The notes under the pieces were generated by a model that worked only from the letters and a program-made list of their open reading frames with translations, searched no databases and had not been told where the DNA came from. From Brockia lithotrophica (GTDB taxonomy: Bacteria > Bacillota > Bacilli > Thermicanales > DSM-22653), in assembly GCF_003633725.1 (NCBI RefSeq), contig NZ_RBIJ01000001.1:193934-257933 (forward strand): a stretch of DNA of 64,000 nt, in the 5' to 3' direction. Below, one piece after another: positions 41,942-50,725 of this stretch. The position numbers were made by a program, and so were the translations under genes. How positions within the stretch are numbered: the first letter of the stretch is position 1; each line of letters begins with the position of its first letter.

Positions 41942-43063
41942 TTGGTACGCGTTCGCGACATCGTGGACGTGCTGGAAGAACTCGCGCCGCGGGCGTTCGC
42001 CCTTCGCGACGACTCGGTTGGTCTCATGATCGGACGTTCGGATAAGCCCGTTCGCCGCCTCCTCGTCGCCCTGGAGGTCGACCGGTGGGTGCTCGCGGAG
42101 GCCGAGGCGGAGGAAGCCGACCTCCTCGTCGTCCACCACCCGCCGATCTTTCGCCCGTTGGCCGATCTTCGCACGGACCGCGGCAACGTTGCCGTCCTCG
42201 CGCGCCTTCTCTCCGAGGACCGTTCCGTGTACGCGATGCACACGAACTACGATGCCGCTCCGGGCGGGATGAACGACGTGCTCGCCCGGCGGATCGGGCT
42301 TGTGAACGTGCGCCCCTTCGGACCGGGCAGCGAAGTGGGCTACGTCAAGGTCGTCGTCTTCGTCCCTGAAGGCCATGCCCGCGAGGTGCTGCGGGCGATG
42401 GCGGAGGCCGGGGCGGGGCACATCGGAAATTACGACCACGCGGCCTTTCTAGGGCGGGGGACCGGCACCTTTCGCCCCCTTCCCGGGGCCGATCCCTTCG
42501 TGGGAGAGGTGGGGCGGCTCGAAGAGGTCGAGGAGCGCCGCCTGGAGACGATCGTCCCGGAAGAACGTCTGTCCCGCGTCCTTGCGGCCATGCGGCGGGT
42601 TCACCCGTACGAAGAGGTCGCCTACGACGTGTACCCGCTTCGGGAGCCTCGGCGCGAAGTCGGTCTCGGCCGCATCGGGGAACTCGAAACTCCCACCCCC
42701 CTCGGCGAATTCGCCCGCGAGGTGAAGCGACGTCTCGCACGGCCAACCGTCCGCGTCGTGGGCCCTCTCGAACGGGAGGTGCGCCGTGTCGCCGTCGTGG
42801 GCGGGTCGGGAAGCTCTTGGGCAGTTGCGGCGCGCGAGGCGGGGGCAGACGTCCTCGTCACGGGAGACGTGGGGTACCACCGCGCGCGCGAAGCTTTGGA
42901 TATGGGCATCGCCCTTCTCGACGTAGGACATGACGTAGAGGCGGTGTTCGTTCCCGAGGTAGCCGCGTACCTCCGGCGGGCGTTTGCCGAGCGGGAGTGG
43001 GAAGTCGAGGTGCGGGAAAGCGGCGTGACGTGGGATCCGTTCGTGACGATCGGGTGCGGATGA
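41942..43063 (+). CDS. Nif3-like dinuclear metal protein (YqfO)
   Basis: 373 residues from TTG 41942, close behind GGAAGGAGGGG; ATG 41924 would add six residues. The N-terminal half has the metal-binding HHPPIFRPL and HTNYDAAPGGMND; the C-terminal half repeats the fold with TGDVGYHRAREALDMG and DVGHDVEA. Between them lies the PII-like insert (about 135-230: VKVVVFVPEGHAREVL..., HPYEEVAYDVYPL) found in the Bacillus YqfO form. The biochemical role is unsettled. It follows trmK in the common order. Confidence 0.88.
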   Translation: MVRVRDIVDVLEELAPRAFALRDDSVGLMIGRSDKPVRRLLVALEVDRWVLAEAEAEEADLLVVHHPPIFRPLADLRTDRGNVAVLARLLSEDRSVYAMHTNYDAAPGGMNDVLARRIGLVNVRPFGPGSEVGYVKVVVFVPEGHAREVLRAMAEAGAGHIGNYDHAAFLGRGTGTFRPLPGADPFVGEVGRLEEVEERRLETIVPEERLSRVLAAMRRVHPYEEVAYDVYPLREPRREVGLGRIGELETPTPLGEFAREVKRRLARPTVRVVGPLEREVRRVAVVGGSGSSWAVAAREAGADVLVTGDVGYHRAREALDMGIALLDVGHDVEAVFVPEVAAYLRRAFAEREWEVEVRESGVTWDPFVTIGCG

Positions 43064-43209
43064 AGCCGAAAGGCGCACCGTACCGAACCTGCCGCCAAGG
43101 GAAGGGGCTTTGGGGGGGCGCCGGCAGGGCGCACACCGGCTTCGGCATGTGGGCTTTGCGTTGCACTACGGGGAAGTCCGGGGGCCGACGGGGAAAGAGG
43201 TGGGTTGCG

Positions 43210-44379
43210 GTGTCTTGGAAGCCGGTGAACGGGGGTCGTAAGTCGGCGTCGGAAGTTGCGCGTACGGGCATCATCCTCTTTCTTCTCGTATCTTTTTCCG
43301 CGGCCGCGGGGTACGGCGTAGCGTGGCTCAAGGCGAACCATGCCCACTCTTTTTCCCCCGGAGATCCGAGCGGAACGCCCGGGGCTTTCCCTTCGTTTGA
43401 CCATGCGGCGGCCGTCACCGACGGCACCGTGGTGAGCATTGTCGGAAAGCGAAAGGGGGAGGCAGGCCGAGAGGAGGAGTACTACGCTTCCGGGGTGTTC
43501 GTCGCCCGGGAAGGCGGGATGGCCTTCATCGCTACGAACGCCCACGTCGTCGAAGGGGCGACTTCGCTCGAAGTTCGCGTAGGCGGAAACGAGGGGCAGA
43601 AGGTGGTCGCTGAGGTCGTCGGCTACGACCCACTCACCGACCTCGCGGTGCTCCGCGTCCCGATTCGCTACGCGCAAAACGTCGCCGTTTGGGGCGATTC
43701 CGACGCGCTGCGCAAGGGCGAGTGGGTCATGGCCCGCGGCTCTGCCCTCGGGCGGTACCTGGATACGGTGACGCACGGGATCGTCTCCAATCCCGCGCAG
43801 CCGCTTCCGGTGTACCTGGGTCCCGAGGATCGGGGACCGGATTGGGAACTCAAGGTGATCCAGGTGGACGCCCCGATGAACCGAGGGTACTCCGGAGGTG
43901 CGCTCATCAACCTGAGCGGGCAGCTCGTGGGAATCAACGCCTCCAAGGTGATCGAACAGGGGGTGGAGGGCATCGCCTTCGCCATCCCGAGCAACGTCGC
44001 CCGGCCCGTCATCGAGGACATCATCGCGTACGGGTACGTACGGCGGCCGTACATCGGCCTCGTTGTCGACAACCTCATGAACCTCTCCGAGGACAACTTT
44101 CGCAACCTCCACCTCCCGGCGTCCGTATACCAGGGGGTGTACATCAAAGAACCTCCGCAAAAGCCGGCGGAAGATGCCGGACTCAAGCCCTTTGACGTGA
44201 TCGTCGCCGTGGACGACACGCCCGTCACGGACAAGTTGCGGTTTCGCCAAGTCTTGTACACGAAGCGCATCGGGGACACCGTGACGCTCACCTTCTACCG
44301 CGGCAAGGTAAAGCTGACGACACAGGTCCACCTCCTGGAACCCCCGCAAAACTGGGTGCAGAAGAAGGAACGCATGTGA
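43210..44379 (+). CDS. HtrA-like membrane-anchored serine protease with PDZ
   Basis: 389 residues from GTG 43210 after AAAGAGGTGGG. One N-terminal anchor helix (about 16-37) puts the protease outside. The trypsin-like triad is His112 (ATNAHVV), Asp144 (DPLTDLAVL) and Ser228 (NRGYSGGALIN). The usual GNSGG reads GYSGG here, so the Asn is replaced. A C-terminal PDZ domain (about 280-375) has IGLVVDN and AGLKPFDVIVAVDDTPV. It is a DegP/HtrA-class quality-control protease. Its stop overlaps the GTG of the next gene. Confidence 0.85.
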   Translation: MSWKPVNGGRKSASEVARTGIILFLLVSFSAAAGYGVAWLKANHAHSFSPGDPSGTPGAFPSFDHAAAVTDGTVVSIVGKRKGEAGREEEYYASGVFVAREGGMAFIATNAHVVEGATSLEVRVGGNEGQKVVAEVVGYDPLTDLAVLRVPIRYAQNVAVWGDSDALRKGEWVMARGSALGRYLDTVTHGIVSNPAQPLPVYLGPEDRGPDWELKVIQVDAPMNRGYSGGALINLSGQLVGINASKVIEQGVEGIAFAIPSNVARPVIEDIIAYGYVRRPYIGLVVDNLMNLSEDNFRNLHLPASVYQGVYIKEPPQKPAEDAGLKPFDVIVAVDDTPVTDKLRFRQVLYTKRIGDTVTLTFYRGKVKLTTQVHLLEPPQNWVQKKERM

Positions 44380-45391
44380 ACCGCGATATGCGGGCGTTCG
44401 TCCCCGGAGTTTCGTTTCGGGTGAGCGCGTGGGAGGCGGGGAAGGACGTCCGCGCCTTCCTTCGCGGGAGGGGGTTTTCCAGGCGGCTCGTGCGTCAGCT
44501 TGCGGAGACGGGGGGTGTCCGCGTAGACGACCGCCCCTGGACGCCGGGAGGTCGGCCGTTCGTTTTGGCTTCGGGGCAACGCGTGGAGGTCGTCTTTCCG
44601 CCGCCGCCCGAAAGGCGCGTAGAGCCGGTTTCGCGTCCCGTGACCGTAGCCTACGAAGACGCGGACGTTCTCGTGGTCGATAAACCTCCGGGGCTCCTCG
44701 TTCATCCCCTCCCGTGGGAACGCGGGGACAGCCTCCTCGCCCGCGTCTACGCGTATTTGGTGTCGACCCGCGGTCCCGCGTGGTACCCGCACCTCGTGCA
44801 TCGGCTCGACCGCCCAACATCCGGGCTCGTCCTCGTCGCACTGCACCCGTGGGCAAAGTACGCCCTTTCGCGCGCCCTTGCCGCAGGTCGGGTGCGTCGG
44901 GTCTACGCCGCCCTGTTGGCTGGAGACCTACCCGCCGATGCGGGGACGATCGAAGGGGGGATTCGCCGCCGGGAAGACTCCCTCCTCGTGCGCGAGGTGC
45001 ACCCCCAAGGTCGGCCGGCGCAGACGTCTTTCCGGGTCGTACGGCGTTGCGGTCGGGCCACGTGGGTGCGGGCGGTCTTGGGAAGCGGCCGAACGCACCA
45101 AATTCGCGTCCACTTTTCCTCCTTGGGGCATCCCGTACTCGGGGACAGCCTGTACGGGGAGGCGATGGAGGCGGAGGGAACCGCCTCGTCCCCGAGGATC
45201 TCGGGGACGAAGGGTCGGGGGGAAGGCCCCCGGGATCCTTTCGCATCGCCCTGCACGCAGAGATCCTCCGCTTTCCCGACCTCCGCGGACGGGGGGAACA
45301 CGCGGTCGTGTCGCCGGTGCCGGGCGATTTGCGCGCCCTCTGGGAGGAAATCTGCGGGCACGTGCCCGCGCCGGGGGAGGGTGGTGCGTGA
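44376..45391 (+). CDS. RluA-family pseudouridine synthase, frameshifted
   Basis: The first frame gives an S4-like N-terminus (VRAFLRGRGFSRRLVRQL), PVTVAYEDADVLVVDKPPG, catalytic Asp145 in LVHRLDRPTSGLVL and GSGRTHQIRVHFSSLGHPVLGD. After G6 at 45217-45222 it turns into unrelated Arg/Gly-rich sequence. One base back, the expected ending appears: FRIALHAEILRFPDL, then a short tail to TGA 45389-45391. That stop overlaps the GTG of the next gene, as operon genes here do. I therefore give 45391 as the true end. A missing G in the read or a genuine lesion are both possible. It modifies uridines in rRNA or tRNA; the target is not known. Confidence 0.75.
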
Positions 45392-45795
45392 GCGCCGAGG
45401 GAATGGGGATGCCGCTTCGCTTTTCCTGCGGCGATGGACCGTACCGCGTGGAGGCGCTTCTCGTCCATGCGGGCGAGGACGTGGTGATCGTGGTGGGCGG
45501 CGGAACCCGACCTCACGTAGGGGCCTTGGGAATTTTCGTTCCGGAAGAACCCGAGTCTTCGGGGAAGCCTTTCGTGCGGAAGGGACACCGGGAAGACGAG
45601 GTGGTGCGGCGTATCCTCCGGGCCGTCGAGAGTCGCGTGCGCGGCGCCGCGGTCGTGACGGCGGGGATCCACATCGACGCCGCCACACCCGGGGAAATTC
45701 GCCGCCTTCTCGCGCACGTAGATTGCCTTGCGGAGGACATCGCGCGCTATCTGGAGAGGAACCTCCGTGCGGCGGACAATCGAAAGGGGAGGTGA
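45388..45795 (+). CDS. LpdD-like protein (prenylated flavin chaperone family)
   Basis: 135 residues from GTG 45388. The order VVIVVGGGTRPHVGALGIF, then GHREDEVVRRILR and VVTAGIHIDAATPGEI matches the small LpdD-type proteins that accompany UbiD-like decarboxylases and are proposed to chaperone prenylated FMN. No ubiD or ubiX gene is in the window. It lies between the pseudouridine synthase and moaC, with both junctions overlapping or close. The family match is by eye. Confidence 0.6.
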   Translation: MSAEGMGMPLRFSCGDGPYRVEALLVHAGEDVVIVVGGGTRPHVGALGIFVPEEPESSGKPFVRKGHREDEVVRRILRAVESRVRGAAVVTAGIHIDAATPGEIRRLLAHVDCLAEDIARYLERNLRAADNRKGR

Positions 45796-45832
45796 ACTCC
45801 GTCCCCGCGCCTACGGCGGGACGGGTTCGAGC

Positions 45833-46336
45833 ATGGAGCACGAACTGAGCCACATCGGAGAACACGGAAGGGCGCGCATGGTGGACGTCAGCGCGAAGCC
45901 GGAAACCGAGCGCGTTGCCGTTGCCGTGGCCCGCGTACAGATGCAGGCAGAAACCTTGCAAAGGATCCGAGAAGGGGGGATCGCCAAAGGGGACGTCCTC
46001 GCCGTCGCGCAGGTTGCGGGCATCTTGGCCGCCAAACGCACCTGGGAACTCATTCCCATGTGCCACCCCCTGCCCATCACCTCCGTGGACATCGATTTCG
46101 CCTTCTTTCCCGAGGAGCGCGTTCTCGAAATCCGCGCCGAGGTAAAGACGACGGCGAAGACGGGCGTGGAAATGGAAGCGCTTACGGCCGTGCAGGTCGC
46201 GGCGCTTACGGTGTATGATATGGTCAAGGCCGTCGACCGGACGCTCGTCCTCGGCCCCGCGTACCTTCTCGAGAAGCGGGGGGGAAAGTCCGGGGACTAC
46301 AAGAGGACTGAGCCTCTTCCGCGCACGTGCGTCTAG
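45833..46336 (+). CDS. moaC: cyclic pyranopterin monophosphate synthase MoaC
   Basis: 167 residues from ATG 45833. LSHIGEHGRARMVDVSAK, the active-site IPMCHPLPITSVDIDF and KTGVEMEALTAVQVAALTVYDM(V)KA are MoaC signatures. It forms cyclic pyranopterin monophosphate, the second half of the first molybdopterin step. The ribosome site is poor, so an earlier start inside the previous gene is possible. moaA is not in the window. Confidence 0.92.
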   Translation: MEHELSHIGEHGRARMVDVSAKPETERVAVAVARVQMQAETLQRIREGGIAKGDVLAVAQVAGILAAKRTWELIPMCHPLPITSVDIDFAFFPEERVLEIRAEVKTTAKTGVEMEALTAVQVAALTVYDMVKAVDRTLVLGPAYLLEKRGGKSGDYKRTEPLPRTCV

Positions 46337-46437
46337 AGCGAACAGCCTTCGGCCGCGTCGCGACGTTTGCCGGCAAAAGCCGAGGCGAGAGAATCGCTGC
46401 GCGGGAGGGGGCGCCAGCCAATCCAGCAGGAAGAGGG

Positions 46438-47691
46438 GTGTACCTTTTGCCCGTTACCGAACGTACGCCGATTCCCTACGAAGAAGCCCTCGCGAGGATC
46501 GTGGCCCACGTTCCTCCGCCAAAACCCGTAGAGGTACCGCTGGCGGAGGCGGCGGGCCGCGTGTTCCTCGATACCCTTGTGGCGGACTTTTCCCTTCCGC
46601 CGTTTCGCCGTGCCGGCGCCGATGGGTTTGCCCTCCGGAGCCGAGACGTCGAAAAGGCTTCTCCGGATCGTCCCGTTCGCCTGCGCATCGTGGCAGAACT
46701 CGCCGCGGGAAGGACGTACGATGCCCCGCTCGGTGCGGGAGAAGCCGTGCGCCTCATGACCGGCACGGCCTTTCCCGAAGGCGCCGACACCCTCCTGCGC
46801 CTCGAGGACGGAGAGGTCGAAGGCGACACGCTCGTCGTCCGCCGCCCGCTTCCCCCGGGACGCGATGTGTTTGAGGCGGGGGAGGACATCCGTCAAGGAG
46901 AAGTCCTCCTCCGTCCCGGCGATTTCCTCACTCCGGGGGCGATTTCCGTTCTTGCGACGTTCGGCCGAACGCGCGTGCGTGTAGGGCGCCGCCCCCGCAT
47001 TGGAATTCTCGTCACGGGCGACGAACTTCTCGCCCCCGACGAACCGCTCGTCCTGGGCAAGATCCGCGAGTCCAACTCCTTCATGCTCGGGGCCCAAGTC
47101 GCTATGTTGGGTATGGGCGCCCACGTCTACGGTGTCGTTCCCGACGAACGGGAGCTCCTCTACGCCCGCGTCCGCTCGGCCCTCGAGGAAGTCGACGTGC
47201 TCATTACGACGGGGGGCGTTGCCGTCGGGGACTACGACTTGATCCCCGAGACGTTTCGGCGCGTGGGCGGAGAAATCCTCTTCGACCGCCTCGCCTTTCG
47301 TCCGGGACAACTCACGACGGTCGCGCACGTCGACGGGCGCATGCTCTTTGGGCTTTCGGGCAATCCCGGGGCCGCCTTCGTCGGTTTTTACATCTTCGTC
47401 CGCCCTTACGTCCTCGCGTATATGGGCCTTTCTCCGGAACGCGCCCTCCATCCCCGCGTTCCCGCCGTACTCGAGGAGGCGATCCCCGGACGCAGGCGCC
47501 TTCCCGTGTACGCCCGCGGGTGCTACCGCTGGGAGGGCGGTCGCATCGTAGCGCGAACGCTCGGGCCCGATTCCTCTTCGTACCTCTCCACCCTCGTTCG
47601 CGCCAACGCCCTTCTCTACCTGCCCGCGGGGGAAGACCTTCCCGCAGGGACGGAGGTGGAAACCGTCCTCCTCGACGTGGCGCCGCACTAA
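46438..47691 (+). CDS. moeA: molybdopterin molybdenumtransferase MoeA (copy 1)
   Basis: 417 residues from GTG 46438; TTG 46447 has better spacing from GGAAGAGG. Domains run in the MoeA order: helical/extended N-terminus with PPFRRAGADGFALR, EGADTLLRLE, the MPT-binding domain with GILVTGDELL, ESNSFML, ITTGGVAVGDYDL and LFGLSGNPGAAF, then a C-terminal beta barrel. In the usual MDGYA motif, Met is replaced by Ala-(A)DGFA. It inserts metal into adenylated molybdopterin. Two further MoeA genes lie at 61.7 and 63.0 kb. Confidence 0.9.
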   Translation: MYLLPVTERTPIPYEEALARIVAHVPPPKPVEVPLAEAAGRVFLDTLVADFSLPPFRRAGADGFALRSRDVEKASPDRPVRLRIVAELAAGRTYDAPLGAGEAVRLMTGTAFPEGADTLLRLEDGEVEGDTLVVRRPLPPGRDVFEAGEDIRQGEVLLRPGDFLTPGAISVLATFGRTRVRVGRRPRIGILVTGDELLAPDEPLVLGKIRESNSFMLGAQVAMLGMGAHVYGVVPDERELLYARVRSALEEVDVLITTGGVAVGDYDLIPETFRRVGGEILFDRLAFRPGQLTTVAHVDGRMLFGLSGNPGAAFVGFYIFVRPYVLAYMGLSPERALHPRVPAVLEEAIPGRRRLPVYARGCYRWEGGRIVARTLGPDSSSYLSTLVRANALLYLPAGEDLPAGTEVETVLLDVAPH

Positions 47692-47839
47692 TCGCCGACG
47701 GCGTACGCCGCCTGGACCGCAAAATGGCGGGATTCGGGCGGCGAACGTACGAGCTTTCCGGTTCGTCCGCTCGGTGAAAAGGGGTTTTCGCCCCGGGATC
47801 GACCACGGGCGAAGATGCGGAAAGGAGAGATCTGCGACG

Positions 47840-48337
47840 ATGGAACGCCGGGAAACGGGAGGGGATGGGGAACTCCCCCTCTGGCGGGAGGTGGAATGGG
47901 GGCGCTTCGGGCTCGTTCGGGAGCCGATCGACCCCGGACCGCTCCTCGAATTCGTGACCCGTCCGGAGATGGGGGCGGTAGTCCTCTTTTTGGGCGTCGG
48001 CCGGGAATGGACGGAAGGGAAGCGCACGTTATCCCTCTCCTACGAGGCGTACGAGTCTATGGCGCTCAAGACCCTCGAGGAAATTGGCCAAGAGGTGCGC
48101 GCGCGTTGGCCGGAGGTACGGGTGGCCGTCGTCCATCGCCTCGGCCCGATCGCGATTTCCGAAGCCTCCGTCGCGATCGCCACGGCCTCACCCCACCGCG
48201 CGGAGGCGTATGCGGCCAACCGCTACGTGATCGACCGGGTGAAGGAAATCACGCCGATTTGGAAGAAGGAACACCGGGAGGACGGGGAGGCTTGGATTTT
48301 GGGGCACACTCCGGACGTGTCCCCAAAGGGCAGGTGA
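47840..48337 (+). CDS. moaE: molybdopterin synthase catalytic subunit MoaE
   Basis: 165 residues from ATG 47840 after AAAGGAGAGA. GAVVLFLGVGREWTEGK, LSYEAYESMA, VAVVHRLGPIAISEASVAIA and the catalytic PIWKKEHREDGEAW (Lys-Lys) are in place. With MoaD thiocarboxylate it adds sulfur to the pterin precursor. It is the normal size plus a short N-terminal extension. Confidence 0.9.
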   Translation: MERRETGGDGELPLWREVEWGRFGLVREPIDPGPLLEFVTRPEMGAVVLFLGVGREWTEGKRTLSLSYEAYESMALKTLEEIGQEVRARWPEVRVAVVHRLGPIAISEASVAIATASPHRAEAYAANRYVIDRVKEITPIWKKEHREDGEAWILGHTPDVSPKGR

Positions 48338-48343
48338 GGCGTC

Positions 48344-49231
48344 GTGTTTCGCAAACGCGAGGATCCCTACGGGCCGGAAAAGCGGATGACCCTCACGGAG
48401 CACTTGGGTGAGCTCAGGCAACGGCTCATCCGCATCCTCTTTTTCTTTCTCTTTTCCGCGCTTCTCGGGATTTTTCTCTCCAGCAAGATTCTCCCGCTTC
48501 TAAACCCCGTGGGGATTCAATGGTACGCCTTTGCCCCTTCGGACGCGATCGTCCTCTACCTCAAGGTGGGGATTTACTTCGCCCTGTTCGTGACCATTCC
48601 GTACGCCCTTTGGGAAATCTACCTCTTCGTCCGCCCGGGGCTCACGGAGGAAGAAGCGAGGATCGCCGTCCGCTACATCCCCCTCACGGTCCTCGCGTTC
48701 CTCGTGGGGATCCTCTTCACCTATGCGATCCTCTTTCCCGTCCTCTTTGACGTGCTCACCTGGTTCAACAACCTCCTCGATTTGCCCCTCCTCTTGAGCG
48801 CCAACGCGTACATCAGCTTCTTCTTCCGGCTCGCCTTACCGGTGTCGCTCATCTTCGAAGTTCCCGTAATTGTCCTCTTCCTCGGGCAGATCGGCGTCTT
48901 CGACCACGCCTCCCTCGTACGCCTCCGGCCTTACGTGTACTTTGCCGGGGCTCTCCTCGTCGTCTTCGGCTTCCGCGGCGATCTCCTGTCCAGCTTCTTT
49001 GCCCTCCTTCCGTTTCTCTTCCTCTACGAGTTGAGCGTCTTCGTCGCCTGGGTCGCCGAAAAGCTCCACCTGTACCGGGGAAAGACTCCTCCTCCTGCGG
49101 CGGGTGGGGGAGCGGCGCCCGAGGCGATGGGAGAAAGCGTCGGGCAGGAAAGGGGAGGGGGACCGGTCGGGAATACGCCTTCCGCTTCCTCGACTACGGA
49201 AGTCGTCTCTGATCCTACTCCTCGCCTGTGA
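48344..49231 (+). CDS. tatC: Tat protein translocase subunit TatC
   Basis: 295 residues from GTG 48344. MTLTEHLGELRQRLIRIL opens the family; six helices follow (about 30-50, 75-95, 110-135, 155-185, 195-212, 215-235), with FEVPVIVLFLGQIG and LRPYVYFAGALL. A polar, low-complexity tail of about 50 residues is added. It is the receptor for twin-arginine signals. Its neighbour formate dehydrogenase has such a signal. No tatA-like gene is in the window. Confidence 0.88.
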   Translation: MFRKREDPYGPEKRMTLTEHLGELRQRLIRILFFFLFSALLGIFLSSKILPLLNPVGIQWYAFAPSDAIVLYLKVGIYFALFVTIPYALWEIYLFVRPGLTEEEARIAVRYIPLTVLAFLVGILFTYAILFPVLFDVLTWFNNLLDLPLLLSANAYISFFFRLALPVSLIFEVPVIVLFLGQIGVFDHASLVRLRPYVYFAGALLVVFGFRGDLLSSFFALLPFLFLYELSVFVAWVAEKLHLYRGKTPPPAAGGGAAPEAMGESVGQERGGGPVGNTPSASSTTEVVSDPTPRL

Positions 49232-49276
49232 CGTTTCGCTTTTCCGCCCCGGTTTTCGTGAGGAGGTGGGGGCTCC

Positions 49277-49531
49277 GTGTCCGCTTCTTCGGTCCGCGTT
49301 CGCCTCTTTTCCGCCGTCGCGGAGCGCGTCGGCGCACGCGAGGTCGAAGTTCCCTACCGGGAAGGAATCACCGTAGGCGAAATCCGCTCCGCCCTCGCCG
49401 AGCGGTATCCCGAAGCTCGGGACCTTTGGGAGGTTTCCGCGTTTGCCGTAGACGAAGCCTACGCTTCGGACGAAGATCCGGTTTCTCCGGGGTCGCTCGT
49501 GGCCGTAATTCCGCCGGTGAGCGGGGGTTGA
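49277..49531 (+). CDS. moaD: molybdopterin synthase sulfur carrier MoaD
   Basis: 84 residues from GTG 49277 after GAGGAGGTGGGG. It is a ubiquitin-like fold (VRVRLFSAVAERVGAREVEV, VGEIRSALAERYPE) ending VAVIPPVSGG; the C-terminal Gly-Gly is the thiocarboxylated sulfur donor. It partners MoaE two genes upstream. Confidence 0.9.
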   Translation: MSASSVRVRLFSAVAERVGAREVEVPYREGITVGEIRSALAERYPEARDLWEVSAFAVDEAYASDEDPVSPGSLVAVIPPVSGG

Positions 49532-49928
49532 GCCCGGGCCGAGCGGCTTTTTTGTTTTTCGCATGTTTTTCATCCTTTCCGTCGCGGCGGGCACGAAGGT
49601 GCCTGCCGCGTTTTCGCGTTTTGGGGTTGTTTCTGGCAAAGGCGGGCGGGGTTGCTTTCCTTGCGCGTGGGCGGCGGTCGAGACTTTGTGAAAGGACGTT
49701 CATGAGAACGTTTCTCAGGTAGAATCCCCTCTCCTCTGTTCTTTTACAGGATGTACTTTTCTTCTCAATCCCGCAAGCCCGACTTTGTGTCCCGTTTTTG
49801 CGTACCTATTGTCGAACAAGGGGAGAAAAGGTAGAGTAAGGCTGAAGACGTGAAAGCGGTTACATTTCATTCGCTTTCCACTATGCCTATAGGGGTATTC
49901 TCGGTGCCCGCGGAGGAGGTGAAGGGCG
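49532..49928 (+). other. regulatory gap before the formate dehydrogenase operon
   Basis: About 400 bases, AT-richer toward the end. Inverted repeats are ACGTTC/GAACGT (49696-49711, 4-base loop) and GAAAGCG/CGCTTTC (49852-49878, 13-base loop). A promoter-like pair TTGTCG (49809-49814) and TAGAGT (49832-49837) is 17 bases apart and lies between the two repeats. The strong ribosome site AGGAGGT (49914-49920) serves fdhD. No gene is seen. Confidence 0.55.
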
Positions 49929-50702
49929 ATGAAGGGCATGCCCGAGGAGTACACGCTGGAGCTCGTCGTAGAGGGGGTCGCCGCGGGGTCGTTTCAAATT
50001 ACGCCGGAGGATCTCGAGGATTGGCTTGCCGGCTTTTTGTACGCCAACCGGATGATCGAAACGGCTGAGGACATTCGGGACGTGGAATTCGTGCGCCGCG
50101 GGTTCGTCCTCGAAGCCCGCGTGGCGCTTCGCGACCCGCTTCGTGCGCGGCGCGCCTGGGAGCGGGCGGGGCAAGAGCTCGCCCGGTTCATCGGCATCGG
50201 GGACGGGTGCGAAAGCTTGCGCTCGGCTTTGCGGGCATCGGAGATCTACCCCGTGCGCGGTGCCTGGCGCGGTACGATCGCCGAGATCAAGGACTACATG
50301 ACGGCGATGGTGCGTTCCATGGAAAAGTACAAGGCCACGGGTGGGGTCCACGGGGCGGCCATCGTCACCCAGGGAGGGGAACTCATCCTTCGGGAAGACG
50401 TGGGACGACACAACGCGGTGGACAAGGTGATCGGCTACGCCCTGCGGCACGGGATTCCTGGGGAGGAAATTCTCCTCCTCGGAACGGGGAGGCTCACGCT
50501 TCAGATGATCCTCAAGGCGGCTCGCTATGGCATCGGGGTCGCGGCTTCGCGCAGTGCGGCGACGCATCAGGCGGTCCTCCTCGCAGGAGAACTCGGGATG
50601 GACGTCCTCGGCTACGTCCGCGGCGGCAACGCGATCCTCTACACCTCGGGCGGCCGGCTCGAGGGGGACAAGGTGGGAAGCGAGCTCGCCAGCTCACTCT
50701 AA
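49929..50702 (+). CDS. fdhD: FdhD-family sulfurtransferase for formate dehydrogenase
   Basis: 257 residues from ATG 49929. The family core is clear: GGVHGAAIVTQGGELILREDVGRHNAVDKVIG, LTLQMILKAARYGIGVAASRSAAT and LGYVRGGNAILYT. FdhD moves sulfur from the cysteine desulfurase to the molybdenum or tungsten cofactor before it enters formate dehydrogenase. The conserved Cys-x2-Cys loop is altered: Cys94 in GDGCESLRSALRA is the only cysteine in the protein. It is the first gene of the fdh operon, 23 bases before the catalytic subunit. Confidence 0.85.
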   Translation: MKGMPEEYTLELVVEGVAAGSFQITPEDLEDWLAGFLYANRMIETAEDIRDVEFVRRGFVLEARVALRDPLRARRAWERAGQELARFIGIGDGCESLRSALRASEIYPVRGAWRGTIAEIKDYMTAMVRSMEKYKATGGVHGAAIVTQGGELILREDVGRHNAVDKVIGYALRHGIPGEEILLLGTGRLTLQMILKAARYGIGVAASRSAATHQAVLLAGELGMDVLGYVRGGNAILYTSGGRLEGDKVGSELASSL

Positions 50703-50725
50703 ACGCGACTTGAGGGGGGAGTTCC

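Noticed and set aside
45388-45795. AroH-type chorismate mutase
   Set aside because: The size fits, but the GGGTRPHVGA and GHREDE..VTAGIH pattern is that of LpdD-like proteins.
44376-45848. A 490-residue pseudouridine synthase using the uninterrupted first frame
   Set aside because: After about residue 280 the frame turns Arg/Gly-rich and overlaps the LpdD-like gene and moaC; the conserved C-terminus is in the other frame.
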